From NCBI GenBank assembly GCA_020635815.1, contig JACJZB010000001.1:248001-312000 (forward strand): DNA of 64,000 nucleotides. The letters run 5' to 3'. Of the stretch, positions 48,917 to 58,552 are shown piece by piece. The notes beneath the pieces were generated by a model that was not told the DNA's origin, did not search any database, and was given only the letters and a program-made list of their open reading frames with translations. The DNA is from Flavobacteriales bacterium (GTDB lineage Bacteria; Bacteroidota; Bacteroidia; Flavobacteriales_E; Vicingaceae). Position 1 is the first letter of the stretch. Each line of letters opens with the position of its first letter. The translations under genes were made by a program, and so were the position numbers.

Positions 48917-51115
48917 ATGATAGACTTAGAAAAAGAAAAACAAGAAATCGAAGCTGCATACGAAACGATGTTGGCAAAATCTCCTCATTGTAAAAAAGAC
49001 GAGGAGACATTAAACAGAGTTCATAAAGCTTTTACGGTTGCTTTTGATGCACATAAAGATGTTCGAAGAAAATCGGGAGAGCCTTATATTTTTCATCCAA
49101 TAGCAGTAGCACAAATTTGTGGAGAAGAAATTGGTTTAGGAGCAACATCTATCATTTGTGCATTATTGCACGATACGGTTGAAGACACCGAAACAACACT
49201 TGAAGACATTGAAACAATGTTTGGAGCGAAAGAAGCCCAAATAATTGATGGATTAACTAAAATTTCTGATGTTGTTGATTACAATGTATCTCTACAAGCA
49301 GAAAATTTTCGTAAAATATTATTAACCCTATCAGAAGATGTTAGGGTGATATTAATAAAGCTTGCTGATAGGTTGCATAATATGCGAACATTAGGAGCAA
49401 TGAAAAGAGAAAAACAACTAAAAATTGCCTCTGAAACACTCTTTTTATATGCTCCAATGGCACATCGATTAGGATTGCATGCTATTAAAACGGAATTAGA
49501 AGATTTATGTCTTAAGATAAAAGAACCAGAAGCATACGAGGAGATACATAGTAAACTAGAAAAAACGCAAGATGTTAGAACTCGATTCATAAAACAATTC
49601 TCATTACCCATAAAAAAAGGATTGGAAGAAATAGGGATGAATTTCGAGATTAAAGGTCGCCCTAAATCTATTTATTCTATTTGGAATAAAATGCACACTA
49701 AAAATGTACCTTTTGAAGAAGTTTATGATTTGTTTGCTATTCGTATTATCATTGATACAGACCATCAAAATGAAAAAACAGATTGTTGGAGAGCTTATTC
49801 AATTGTTACCGACTTTTATCAACCAAATATTGATCGTTTAAGAGATTGGGTTTCAGCACCAAAGGCTAATGGGTATGAATCATTGCACACCACAGTAATG
49901 AGTCCTACAGGGAAATGGGTTGAAGTACAAATTCGCACCAAAAGGATGGACGAAATTGCTGAAAAAGGATTTGCAGCTCACTGGAAATATAAAGAAGGAG
50001 GGAAAGAAAGTCAGTTTGATATCTGGATAAACCAGATTAGAGAATTATTAGAAAATCATGATGCTGATGCACTTGATTTTATTGACGACTTTAAATTAAA
50101 CCTATATGATGAAGAAATTTTTGCATTTACTCCAAATGGAGATATGAAAAATTTGCCTCATGGAGCAAGTGCTTTAGATTTTGCTTTTGCAGTTCATACT
50201 AAAGTAGGAGAGCACTGTTTAGGAGCCAAAGTAAATAATAAACTGGTGCCATTAAGCCATCCATTAAAAAGCGGTGACCAAGTGGAGATCTTAACATCCA
50301 AAAATCAAAAACCAAAAGAAGATTGGTTGGGTTATGTTAAAACGCATAAGGCAAAATCTAAAATTAAATCGTTGTTAAAAGATGAGCAGCGAATAATTGC
50401 CGAAGAAGGTAAATTGATTTTAGAAAAAGAATTTAAACGTTTAAAGATTTCATACGAAAACATAAGCATTAATGAGTTACAAATTTACTTCAAAGCATCA
50501 TCTCCCTTAGAATTATATTATAGAATAGCTAAAGGAGAGATTAACCTAAGCCATCTAAAAGCATTTGAAGTTAAGAAAGGTGTTTTACGACCTAAAAAAT
50601 CGATTAGAAACAGAGTAACTAGTTATTTCGGGCAGAAAACAACAAAAAAAGAAAAGAAAAAAGATGAAATGTTGGTTATTGGCGACAACATGGAAAAACT
50701 TGATTATACGTTGGCATCTTGCTGTAATCCAATTCCTGGAGATGAGGTTTTTGGTTTTGTAACGGTTAATGAAGGAATTAAAATACATAAAACAAAATGC
50801 CCGAATGCTATACAATTGCTTTCAAATTATGCTTACCGTGTAATAAAAGCTAGGTGGATAGACCAAAAACAGATTGCATTTTTAGCAGGAATTAATATTA
50901 CTGGGATTGATGATGTTGGTATTGTTAATACGATAACTCAAATTATCTCTAACGAACTACATGTTAATATGCGATCAATTAGTTTTGACAGTAATGATGG
51001 CGTTTTTGAAGGGGTTATTATGGTTTATGTTCAAGATACCTTGCATTTAGATAACTTGTTAGACAAGTTAATTAAGGTAAAAGGAGTTAAAACAGTTAGC
51101 CGAGTGGATAGCTAA
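48917..51115 (+). CDS. RelA/SpoT bifunctional (p)ppGpp synthetase/hydrolase
   Basis: The 732-residue RSH protein has a complete N-terminal HD hydrolase domain (HPIAVAQICGEEIGLGATSI and ALLHDTVEDTETTLED, residues 54-94). The synthetase domain has GRPKSIYSIWNKM near residue 248, followed by YDLFAIRIII and GYESLHTTVM. A TGS domain (IFAFTPNGDMKNLPHGASAL) near residue 399, a zinc-finger-like CCNPIPGDEVFGF and a C-terminal ACT domain follow. With both catalytic sites present it likely makes and degrades (p)ppGpp. It is probably the main stringent-response enzyme. Confidence 0.95.
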   Translation: MIDLEKEKQEIEAAYETMLAKSPHCKKDEETLNRVHKAFTVAFDAHKDVRRKSGEPYIFHPIAVAQICGEEIGLGATSIICALLHDTVEDTETTLEDIETMFGAKEAQIIDGLTKISDVVDYNVSLQAENFRKILLTLSEDVRVILIKLADRLHNMRTLGAMKREKQLKIASETLFLYAPMAHRLGLHAIKTELEDLCLKIKEPEAYEEIHSKLEKTQDVRTRFIKQFSLPIKKGLEEIGMNFEIKGRPKSIYSIWNKMHTKNVPFEEVYDLFAIRIIIDTDHQNEKTDCWRAYSIVTDFYQPNIDRLRDWVSAPKANGYESLHTTVMSPTGKWVEVQIRTKRMDEIAEKGFAAHWKYKEGGKESQFDIWINQIRELLENHDADALDFIDDFKLNLYDEEIFAFTPNGDMKNLPHGASALDFAFAVHTKVGEHCLGAKVNNKLVPLSHPLKSGDQVEILTSKNQKPKEDWLGYVKTHKAKSKIKSLLKDEQRIIAEEGKLILEKEFKRLKISYENISINELQIYFKASSPLELYYRIAKGEINLSHLKAFEVKKGVLRPKKSIRNRVTSYFGQKTTKKEKKKDEMLVIGDNMEKLDYTLASCCNPIPGDEVFGFVTVNEGIKIHKTKCPNAIQLLSNYAYRVIKARWIDQKQIAFLAGINITGIDDVGIVNTITQIISNELHVNMRSISFDSNDGVFEGVIMVYVQDTLHLDNLLDKLIKVKGVKTVSRVDS

Positions 51116-51191
51116 ACAATTTTTCAACAAAGAGTTAACATTCGTTTAATGTACATGATTAATTAATACTTTTACTCTTTAACACTCCAAT

Positions 51192-51635
51192 ATGAGTACA
51201 ACTGAAGAACTTCAAGAAAAAGTAAAAAGTATTTTTTCTGATTATTTAGAGGAAAACGGGCATCGTAAAACGCCTGAGCGATTCGCTATACTCCAAGAAA
51301 TTTACTCAAATAACGATCATTTTGATGTAGAAGAACTTTATATTTCTATGAAAAATAAAAAATATAGAGTAAGTAGGGCTACATTATATAATACAATAGA
51401 GTTACTATTAGCTTCAAACTTAGTACGTAAACATCAATTCGGTTCGAATATAGCTCAATTTGAACGATCTTATGGTTCTAAACAACACGACCACATTATT
51501 TTAAGCAATGGAGAAGTAATAGAATTTTGTGACCCTAGAATTCAAAATATTAAAGCAACACTTGAAGAAATGTTTGATTTAAAAATATTACATCATTCAT
51601 TAAACTTCTATGGTGTTAAAAATGAAGAAAAATAG
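51192..51635 (+). CDS. Fur family transcriptional regulator
   Basis: The 147-residue protein has the Fur winged helix: NGHRKTPERFAILQEIYSNN, then HFDVEELYISMKNKKYRVSR and ATLYNTIELLLASNLVRKHQ. The metal region KQHDHIILSNGEVIEFCDP is present. The usual paired CxxC zinc motifs are absent; only a single cysteine (EFCDP) is kept. Iron, zinc or peroxide sensing therefore cannot be distinguished. It overlaps the next gene by one base (TAGTG) and starts a fur-STAS-purA run. Confidence 0.9.
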   Translation: MSTTEELQEKVKSIFSDYLEENGHRKTPERFAILQEIYSNNDHFDVEELYISMKNKKYRVSRATLYNTIELLLASNLVRKHQFGSNIAQFERSYGSKQHDHIILSNGEVIEFCDPRIQNIKATLEEMFDLKILHHSLNFYGVKNEEK

Positions 51636-51994
51636 TGAGCTTTTCTTATACTATAGAACGAGAAGAAGAGTTAATGATGGTATCATTAAATGGGAACTTA
51701 ATAAGTAAACCTCAAGCCGAAGGTTTATTTATTGAAATAGAAAATGAAATGATTGAAGGCGGAGAAAATCTAATGATAGATCTTGCCGAAATGGAATATA
51801 TGAACAGTACAGGATTAAATGTATTGATTAATCTTTTAACTCAAACAAGAAATAAAGGCGGTGACGTTGTAATTGTAAATGTGCCCGAAAAAATTAATAA
51901 ATTATTAGTAATAACTAAGTTAAATAGCGTTTTCAATATTAAAGAAAATAGAGAATTAGCTAAAACAGAATTGACCAAAGCAAATGAAAGTTGA
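51635..51994 (+). CDS. STAS-domain anti-sigma-factor antagonist
   Basis: The 119-residue protein is a single STAS domain with the phosphorylatable serine region LMIDLAEMEYMNSTGLNVLI near residue 46-65 and GGDVVIVNVPEKINKLL after it. In the SpoIIAA family such proteins release sigma factors or other partners when unphosphorylated. No cognate kinase or phosphatase is adjacent. The start is GTG, sharing its G with the Fur stop codon, and the end overlaps purA by 11 bases. All three genes are translationally linked. Confidence 0.9.
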   Translation: MSFSYTIEREEELMMVSLNGNLISKPQAEGLFIEIENEMIEGGENLMIDLAEMEYMNSTGLNVLINLLTQTRNKGGDVVIVNVPEKINKLLVITKLNSVFNIKENRELAKTELTKANES

Positions 51995-53270
51995 TGTATT
52001 ATTAGGTCTTCAATGGGGAGACGAAGGAAAAGGTAAGATTGTTGATGTTTTAACACCTCAATATAATATTATCGGTAGATTTCAAGGAGGACCAAATGCT
52101 GGTCATACTCTTGAATTTGACGGCATTAAACACGTATTACATACCATTCCATCTGGAATTTTTCATGATGATGTTATCAATGTTGTAGGTAATGGTGTAG
52201 TTATAGACCCCGTTATTTTAAAAGTTGAAATTGACAAGTTGATTGGCATGGGAGTAGATGTAAATAAAAAGATGTATATCTCTAAAAAAGCACATTTAAT
52301 TTTACCAACTCACCGTTTAATTGATGCAGCTTCAGAAGCATCAAAAGGGAAAGAAAAAATAGGCTCAACATTAAAAGGAATAGGGCCAACTTACATGGAT
52401 AAAACTGGTAGAAATGGATTGAGAGTTGGGGATGTTTTTGAAGCTAACTTTAAAGAAAAATATACTGCTTTAGTTGAAAAACATAAACAAATTTTAAAAT
52501 TTCATAATTACGATTACGATTTAGCAGAGTTAGAACCAAATTTCTATGAAGGAATAGAAACCATCAAAGGATTAACGTGTATTGATAGCGAACATTATTT
52601 GAACAACAACCTAAATGAAGGTAAAAAAATATTAGCAGAAGGAGCTCAAGGAACTTTATTGGATGTTGATTTTGGATCTTATCCCTTTGTAACTTCATCG
52701 AACACAACTACTGCGGGTACTTGTACCGGATTAGGAATAGCACCAAATAAAATTGGGGAAGTTTACGGAATTTTTAAAGCATACTGCACAAGAGTAGGAA
52801 GTGGACCTTTTCCAACAGAATTAGACGATGAAGTTGGAGAAAGAATTAGAACAGCTGGCTTTGAATTTGGAGCTACAACAGGAAGAAAAAGAAGATGTGG
52901 ATGGATAGATTTACCTGCCTTAAAATATGCAATAATGATTAACGGTGTTACTCAATTGTGTATGATGAAAGCGGATGTATTGGATGATTTTGATACGATT
53001 AAAGTTTGTACACATTACAAGTATAAAGACACACAAGAAGTAATAGATTTTATGCCTTACGACCTAACTTCTAGAGATGTTGAGCCTATATATGTTGAAC
53101 GTAAAGGATGGAAAACAGACTTAACTAAACTTTCTTCAATAGAGGGAATTCCAGCTGAATTAAATGACTATATCGAATACTTAGAAAAAGAATTAAACGT
53201 TCCTATTACGATTGTGTCAGTAGGTCCAGATAGAAAACAAACATTGATTAGAGAAAACGTATTGGTATAA
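51984..53270 (+). CDS. purA: Adenylosuccinate synthetase
   Basis: The 428-residue enzyme has the GTP loop DVLLGLQWGDEGKGKIVDVL (residues 3-22), QGGPNAGHTLEFDGIKHVLH near residue 34 and GVTQLCMMKADVLDDFD. GATTGRKRRCGWIDL near residue 294 binds substrate. It makes adenylosuccinate from IMP and aspartate using GTP. The ATG lies within the STAS gene (11-base overlap). A strong terminator follows at 53310-53337. Confidence 0.97.
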   Translation: MKVDVLLGLQWGDEGKGKIVDVLTPQYNIIGRFQGGPNAGHTLEFDGIKHVLHTIPSGIFHDDVINVVGNGVVIDPVILKVEIDKLIGMGVDVNKKMYISKKAHLILPTHRLIDAASEASKGKEKIGSTLKGIGPTYMDKTGRNGLRVGDVFEANFKEKYTALVEKHKQILKFHNYDYDLAELEPNFYEGIETIKGLTCIDSEHYLNNNLNEGKKILAEGAQGTLLDVDFGSYPFVTSSNTTTAGTCTGLGIAPNKIGEVYGIFKAYCTRVGSGPFPTELDDEVGERIRTAGFEFGATTGRKRRCGWIDLPALKYAIMINGVTQLCMMKADVLDDFDTIKVCTHYKYKDTQEVIDFMPYDLTSRDVEPIYVERKGWKTDLTKLSSIEGIPAELNDYIEYLEKELNVPITIVSVGPDRKQTLIRENVLV

Positions 53271-53309
53271 ACTAAGTTTAAAGTTGAAAAGTTATAACGT
53301 TATAAAGTT

Positions 53310-53337
53310 AAAGTCCTCCTTTATGGGAGGACTTTTT
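53310..53337 (+). terminator. Intrinsic terminator of the fur-STAS-purA run
   Basis: AAAGTCCTCC, loop TTTAT and GGGAGGACTTTTT form a 9-bp GC-containing stem plus T tract. Just before it is the perfect palindrome TTATAACGTTATAA (53292-53305). Confidence 0.9.
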
Positions 53338-53358
53338 GCATCTTTACGAGAGTGTAAT

Positions 53359-54897
53359 TTGAGGATAACACTTGTTGTATTGTTGTCTTTTATATCTTTT
53401 TTTATTTCTGCACAAAACACTTCTAAAATTGAAATACTAAATGCCAATAGTTTAGAGTATGATGAGAGTTTAGGAAAGAATGCAAAACGGTTAATTGGCG
53501 ATGTTCAATTTAAACATGACGATGCTTTAATGTTTTGTGATAGTGCTTATTTCTATTCAGAATCTAACAGTATGGATGCCTATGGTCATGTTCGCATAGT
53601 TCAAGGCGATTCGTTGCGTTTATTTGGTGATTCATTAAATTACAGCGGAACTACCCGTAAAGCTTTGTTGAGAGGAAATATTCGGTTAGAAAACAGAGAT
53701 ATAACATTAACAACTAATTATTTAGATTACGATAGAACTAAAAAAATAGCCTACTATTATGGCGGAGGAACAGTTGTAAGCCGAAAAGAAAACAATACGT
53801 TGGTGAGTAATTTAGGCTATTATTATACAGAAAGTAAATCGTTTAACTTTAAGAAAAATGTGGTGCTTACAAATCCCGATTATACTATAAAGGGCGATAC
53901 GTTACAATATGGCTCACAATCTAAAATTGTTAATTTTTTAGGACCAACAACAATAACCAGTAAAAACGATTTTATTTATTGTGAAAACGGCTGGTACAAT
54001 ACAAAATTAAACACTTCTAGATTTTTTGAAAATTCTTATTTGTATTCTGATAATAAAATAATAACTGGAGATACCATTTATTACGAAAGAGAAACTGGTT
54101 ATGGAAGAATAGATTGTAACGGGGCTATAAATGACACTTTAGAAGGACTTATTTTAGAAGGGAATGTTATTGAGTTATTTCAAGATCGAGATAGTGTAAT
54201 GATTACTAACGAAGCGTTAATGATGCAGTTATTTGATACGGATACCTTATTTCTTCATGCGGATACATTTAAAGTGTCAACACAATATATTCCCAATAAA
54301 ATTTTACCAAATCAAAGAGATACCATTAGAAACCTATTCGCCTATCATCACGCTAAGTTTTTTAAAACAGACATGCAAGGTAAGGCAGATTCTATCGTTT
54401 ATAATTTCTCTGATTCAACCGTAAATTTTTATCATGACCCAGTATTATGGTCAGAAACGAATCAGTTAACATCTGACTTTACTTATTTACAAATGAAAGG
54501 TGGTAAAATAGATGCTATCTATTTAAATGAAAACTCATTCATCATTTCTAAGGCAGATTCCTTGTTCGATAATTTTAATCAGATTAAAGGAGTAAATATG
54601 ATTGGTTTTTTTAATGATAGTAATCAAATTCAGAAGATAGAAGTAAAAGAAGATGCCGAAACGATTTATTATGGTAGAGACGAAGCTGGTGATTATATAG
54701 GTGTGAATAAAGCGGAAGGAACAAACATGTTGGTTTTTTTAGATAATAATGAATTAAGTTCACTCACATTTATTAAAGATCCTGAGGCAGTTTTATACCC
54801 GATAAAAGAGCCCTCACCTAAAGATGTATTATTGAAAGGATTTAATTGGCGAGTTAAAGAAAGACCCAAAAACAGGTTTGATATTTTTAATAAATAA
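53359..54897 (+). CDS. OstA-like (LptA/OstA domain) exported protein
   Basis: Starting at TTG 53359 the protein has 513 residues and a signal peptide (RITLVVLLSFISFFISAQN). The frame is open back to 53284, but that start and an ATG at 53323 lie in or before the purA terminator, so they are rejected. The body has stacked OstA-type strands: SLEYDESLGKNAKRLIGDVQ, CDSAYFYSESNSMDAYGHVR and ITLTTNYLDYDRTKKIAYYY. Such proteins relate to LptA, the periplasmic lipopolysaccharide bridge; a role in LPS transport is likely but unproven here. Confidence 0.8.
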   Translation: MRITLVVLLSFISFFISAQNTSKIEILNANSLEYDESLGKNAKRLIGDVQFKHDDALMFCDSAYFYSESNSMDAYGHVRIVQGDSLRLFGDSLNYSGTTRKALLRGNIRLENRDITLTTNYLDYDRTKKIAYYYGGGTVVSRKENNTLVSNLGYYYTESKSFNFKKNVVLTNPDYTIKGDTLQYGSQSKIVNFLGPTTITSKNDFIYCENGWYNTKLNTSRFFENSYLYSDNKIITGDTIYYERETGYGRIDCNGAINDTLEGLILEGNVIELFQDRDSVMITNEALMMQLFDTDTLFLHADTFKVSTQYIPNKILPNQRDTIRNLFAYHHAKFFKTDMQGKADSIVYNFSDSTVNFYHDPVLWSETNQLTSDFTYLQMKGGKIDAIYLNENSFIISKADSLFDNFNQIKGVNMIGFFNDSNQIQKIEVKEDAETIYYGRDEAGDYIGVNKAEGTNMLVFLDNNELSSLTFIKDPEAVLYPIKEPSPKDVLLKGFNWRVKERPKNRFDIFNK

Positions 54898-54950
54898 ATC
54901 AATATTGTTTAAAAAATTGAGATTCATTATATTTACAATAAATCAAACCC

Positions 54951-55547
54951 ATGGCAATATACGAATTCAACGGATTTAAACCTGTAATACACGAATCAGC
55001 TTTTATACATCCTCAAGCAGCAATTACTGGTAATGTATTTATTGGTGCAAATGTTTATATTGGCCCCGGAGCAGCTATTCGTGGCGATTGGGGTAAAATA
55101 ATAATTGAAGATGGCTGTAATGTACAAGAGAATTGTACGGTACACATGTTTCCAGGAACCACAACAATACTCAAAAAAGGTGCTCATATTGGGCATGGAG
55201 CAATTATTCATGGAGGAATAATTGGCGAAAATTGTTTGATAGGAATGAATAGCGTTGTAATGGATGATGTTGTAATGGGAGAAGAATCTATTGTTGGAGC
55301 ATTAACATTTGTACCTGCAAAAATGGATATTCCAAAACGAAGTTTATTAGTGGGTAATCCAGCAAAGATTATCAAACAAGTAAGTGATGAAATGATTGCT
55401 TGGAAAACAAAAGGAACACAATTATATCAAGCGCTGCCTAAAGAGTGTTTTAATGGATTAAAAGAGTGTGAACCTTTGAGAGAAGCAGAGCCTAATCGTC
55501 CGAAACAAGAATCAATGTACACCACATGGAATACCATAAAAGGATGA
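54951..55547 (+). CDS. Hexapeptide-repeat protein, PaaY / gamma-carbonic-anhydrase-like
   Basis: The 198-residue protein is a left-handed beta helix with hexapeptide repeats: AFIHPQAAITGNVFIGANVY, then YIGPGAAIRGDWGKIIIEDG. The metal-site histidines occur in VHMFPGTT and AHIGHGAIIHGG. The C-terminus (MIAWKTKGTQLYQALPKECF, then ECEPLREAEPNRP) matches PaaY of the phenylacetate pathway, a thioesterase with gamma-CA fold. This fits the PaaG/H/J-like genes 8 kb upstream. The end overlaps the next start (ATGA). Confidence 0.88.
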   Translation: MAIYEFNGFKPVIHESAFIHPQAAITGNVFIGANVYIGPGAAIRGDWGKIIIEDGCNVQENCTVHMFPGTTTILKKGAHIGHGAIIHGGIIGENCLIGMNSVVMDDVVMGEESIVGALTFVPAKMDIPKRSLLVGNPAKIIKQVSDEMIAWKTKGTQLYQALPKECFNGLKECEPLREAEPNRPKQESMYTTWNTIKG

Positions 55548-56365
55548 AAAAAATTACTTCAACAATAATTTTAATACTGTTGACTTTGCCTATAGCTTTT
55601 GCAACAAATGGAAATGATGTAATTGGAGCTCGTTCACTTTCTTTAGGAGGATTTTCTACTACATTATCAGATGTTTGGTCAGCAAATAATAATCAAGCAG
55701 GATTAGGTTTTTTAACCGATATTTCAGGAGGTATTTCTTATGAAAGTCGCTTCTTACTAAAAGAAACCGCATACAAATCAGGTGCGTTTGCTTTACCAAC
55801 CAAGTTAGGATCTTTTGGTTTGTCAGTTACATCATTTGGTTATTCTGCTTATAACGAAACAAAAGCAGGCTTGTCTTATGGTCAAAAACTAAACGATAAA
55901 ATAGCATTGGGGGTTCAGTTAAATTATTTGAATGTAAAATTAGGACAAGATTATGGGCAAAAATCGGCTTTAACTGGAGCCATAGGGTTAATCATGAATT
56001 TATCAAAAGAAATTACAGTAGGAGTTCATGTGTATAATCCAACTCGGACAAAATTTGCAGATTATAACAACGAAAGGTTACCAACCATTATGAAGTTAGG
56101 ATTGGATTATAAGTTCTCAGAGAAGGTTTTTTTAGCCGTAGAAACAGAAAAAGATATTGATTTTGGAGCAATTGCAAGAGTAGGAATAGAGTATAATCCA
56201 ATTGATATTTTATACCTGAGAGGAGGTATCTCTACTAACCCGACATTAAGCTCTTTTGGTTTTGGTCTAAAATTGAAAGACTTTAAGCTCGATTTGTCAA
56301 CTTCATTTCATCAAACACTTGGAATTACTCCAGGTATTTCCATTATTTATACAGCAGGTAAATAG
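55544..56365 (+). CDS. PorV/PorQ-like outer-membrane beta-barrel protein
   Basis: The 273-residue protein has a signal peptide (ITSTIILILLTLPIAFATNG). GARSLSLGGFSTTLSDVWSA then NNNQAGLGFL follows, the N-terminal signature of the FadL-like PorV/PorQ group in T9SS bacteria. The rest alternates amphipathic strands (for example KLNDKIALGVQLNYLNVKLG). It is shorter than PorV and PorQ proper, so it is a relative rather than a clear orthologue. The ATG at 55544 overlaps the upstream stop; the TAG stop overlaps a possible GTG of the next gene. Confidence 0.75.
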   Translation: MKKITSTIILILLTLPIAFATNGNDVIGARSLSLGGFSTTLSDVWSANNNQAGLGFLTDISGGISYESRFLLKETAYKSGAFALPTKLGSFGLSVTSFGYSAYNETKAGLSYGQKLNDKIALGVQLNYLNVKLGQDYGQKSALTGAIGLIMNLSKEITVGVHVYNPTRTKFADYNNERLPTIMKLGLDYKFSEKVFLAVETEKDIDFGAIARVGIEYNPIDILYLRGGISTNPTLSSFGFGLKLKDFKLDLSTSFHQTLGITPGISIIYTAGK

Positions 56366-56406
56366 TGACTATGATTCGTTTCAATATCAAATATAACTTG
56401 CTTAGC

Positions 56407-58497
56407 ATGACTAACTATTTGTTTGCTATAGTTTTATTGATTCCGTTTAACGCTTATAGTCAATCAACAGAAGACCAGAAGAATGAAATTATAGAACGTA
56501 GGGTAGAATACTTGGTTGACAATGCCGAAGAAAGTAATGTTGATTATACTACTACTTTTGAGCAATTATCATTTTTTTATGATAGACCTTTAAATTTAAA
56601 TCGAGCTAATTTAATTGAGCTGCAGGAACTGTCGTTGCTTACTGATTTTCAAATAAACAATTTATTAAGTCATATTGAAGAGAATGGAAGATTAATGACT
56701 TTAGAAGAATTGCAAACCATTGATGGATTTGATGTGGAAACGATAAGGTTTATTTTACCTTTTGTAAAAGTTACTTCAAATGTGGATAGTCCGCAGTTAA
56801 CCTTTAAAGAGTTATTAAAAAATGGAACCAACCAGTTGTTTGTTCGCTATCAGCAAATAATTGAAGAAAAAGAGGGGTTTAGTGCTATTTCAGATTCAGC
56901 TTTAGCTGAAAAGCCAAATTCAAGATATTTAGGAAATGAGGCGAGAATTTATACACGATATAAATACAATTATGGTAATCATTTAAGTTTTGGAGTTACA
57001 GCTGAAAAAGATCCAGGAGAAGAGTTTTTTAATGGAACTCAACAGAATGGTTTTGATTTTTACTCAGCACATTTTTTTCTTAAAAATCAAGGGAAAGTAA
57101 AACAATTGGCATTGGGAGATTATCAAGCTCAATTTGGTCAAGGGTTAACTTTTTGGTCAGGTTTAGCATTTGGTAAATCTGCTGATATTATGTCGGTTAA
57201 GCGAAGTGCAATAGGGTTAAAACCATATACTTCTGTGGATGAAAACTTATTTATGAGAGGAGCTGGTTTGGCGTTAAAGTTTGATAAGATAGAAGTTACT
57301 ACGTTCTATTCTCGAAATAAAGTCGATGCTAATATTGATTATTCAGATTCTACCCTTGTTCAAGATGAAGTGCTTTCAGTAACTTCTATTCAACAAACAG
57401 GATTTCATCGTACAATAAATGAGTTGGAAGATAAAGATGCCATTACCAAACAAACAATGGGAGGGCATATTGCTTATGTAACTCGAAAGTTAAATATTGG
57501 GTTTACAGGAGTATTTAATGAAATTAATGCTCAATTCAATCCCAATTTACAAGTTTACAATCAATTTAGAAATACAAAAAGTGAACAAACAAACCTAGGT
57601 GTTGATTATAATTGGGTGTATAAAAATTTTAATTTTTTCGGAGAATTTTCACAAAGCTTAGAAGCAGGAAAAGCCATAGTTTCAGGAGCTTTAATTAATT
57701 TAGATTCACGTTTAGCTTTTTCAGTACTATATCGTAATTACGATAGAAATTTTAACCCAATAGCAAGTGCAGGAATAGGTGAGAATTCTGTCAATGAAAA
57801 TGAAAAAGGCTTGTATTTTGGCATTGTTGCTAAACCACTAAATAAGTTTACCATCTCAGCATATTATGACCAGTTTGTTTTTCCTTGGTTAAAATATCAA
57901 ATCAATACACCTAGCAATGGTTACCAATATCTAACGCAGTTAACTTACAAGCCTTCTAAAAAATTAGAAATGTATGTGCGTGTAAAAGAAAGGCGTAAAG
58001 GAGAAAATACAGATATCGATTTAACAGAAGGAATCGACTATACGGTTTATCGTAAACAAACCAATTATCGTTATAATTTAAGCTATCAAGTTTCGCCATC
58101 AATAAAACTAAAAAGTAGGGTAGAGCTAATTAATTCTCATTTAGAAGAAACTCCAACTGAAGTGGGTTATTTAATTTATCAAGATGTTATTTATCAAGCG
58201 TTAAAAAGTCCATTTTCATTTTCTTTTCGTTATGGGATATTTGATACAGATTCATACAATGCTCGGATTTATGCTTATGAAAATGATGTATTGTATGTTT
58301 TTTCGATTCCAGCATATTACAACAGAGGAACCCGAACCTATTTAACGGTTAGATATAAAATAAGAAGAGGGTTAGATGTTTGGTTGCGTTATGGTTTAAC
58401 ATATTATGATAATGTAGATGTAATCAGTTCTGGATTAGAAGAAATTAAAGGGAACACAAAAAGCGAGATTAAAGCTCAGCTTCGATTTAAATTTTAA
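56407..58497 (+). CDS. Helix-hairpin-helix domain fused to an outer-membrane beta-barrel
   Basis: From the ATG at 56407 the protein has 696 residues and a signal peptide (MTNYLFAIVLLIPFNAYSQS). Residues about 60-125 hold two ComEA-like helix-hairpin-helix motifs: PLNLNRANLIELQELSLLTD, then GRLMTLEELQTIDGFDVETI. About 550 residues of beta strands with alternating aromatic residues follow, ending in a strand (AQLRFKF) typical of outer-membrane barrels. An earlier GTG at 56365 gives no proper signal peptide. DNA binding at the cell envelope is possible from the HhH; the actual role is unknown. Confidence 0.82.
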   Translation: MTNYLFAIVLLIPFNAYSQSTEDQKNEIIERRVEYLVDNAEESNVDYTTTFEQLSFFYDRPLNLNRANLIELQELSLLTDFQINNLLSHIEENGRLMTLEELQTIDGFDVETIRFILPFVKVTSNVDSPQLTFKELLKNGTNQLFVRYQQIIEEKEGFSAISDSALAEKPNSRYLGNEARIYTRYKYNYGNHLSFGVTAEKDPGEEFFNGTQQNGFDFYSAHFFLKNQGKVKQLALGDYQAQFGQGLTFWSGLAFGKSADIMSVKRSAIGLKPYTSVDENLFMRGAGLALKFDKIEVTTFYSRNKVDANIDYSDSTLVQDEVLSVTSIQQTGFHRTINELEDKDAITKQTMGGHIAYVTRKLNIGFTGVFNEINAQFNPNLQVYNQFRNTKSEQTNLGVDYNWVYKNFNFFGEFSQSLEAGKAIVSGALINLDSRLAFSVLYRNYDRNFNPIASAGIGENSVNENEKGLYFGIVAKPLNKFTISAYYDQFVFPWLKYQINTPSNGYQYLTQLTYKPSKKLEMYVRVKERRKGENTDIDLTEGIDYTVYRKQTNYRYNLSYQVSPSIKLKSRVELINSHLEETPTEVGYLIYQDVIYQALKSPFSFSFRYGIFDTDSYNARIYAYENDVLYVFSIPAYYNRGTRTYLTVRYKIRRGLDVWLRYGLTYYDNVDVISSGLEEIKGNTKSEIKAQLRFKF

Positions 58498-58552
58498 TTT
58501 TTTGGCATAATTTTAGAATGGTTGTGTTTAATATTAATTAAAACAGAAAACC

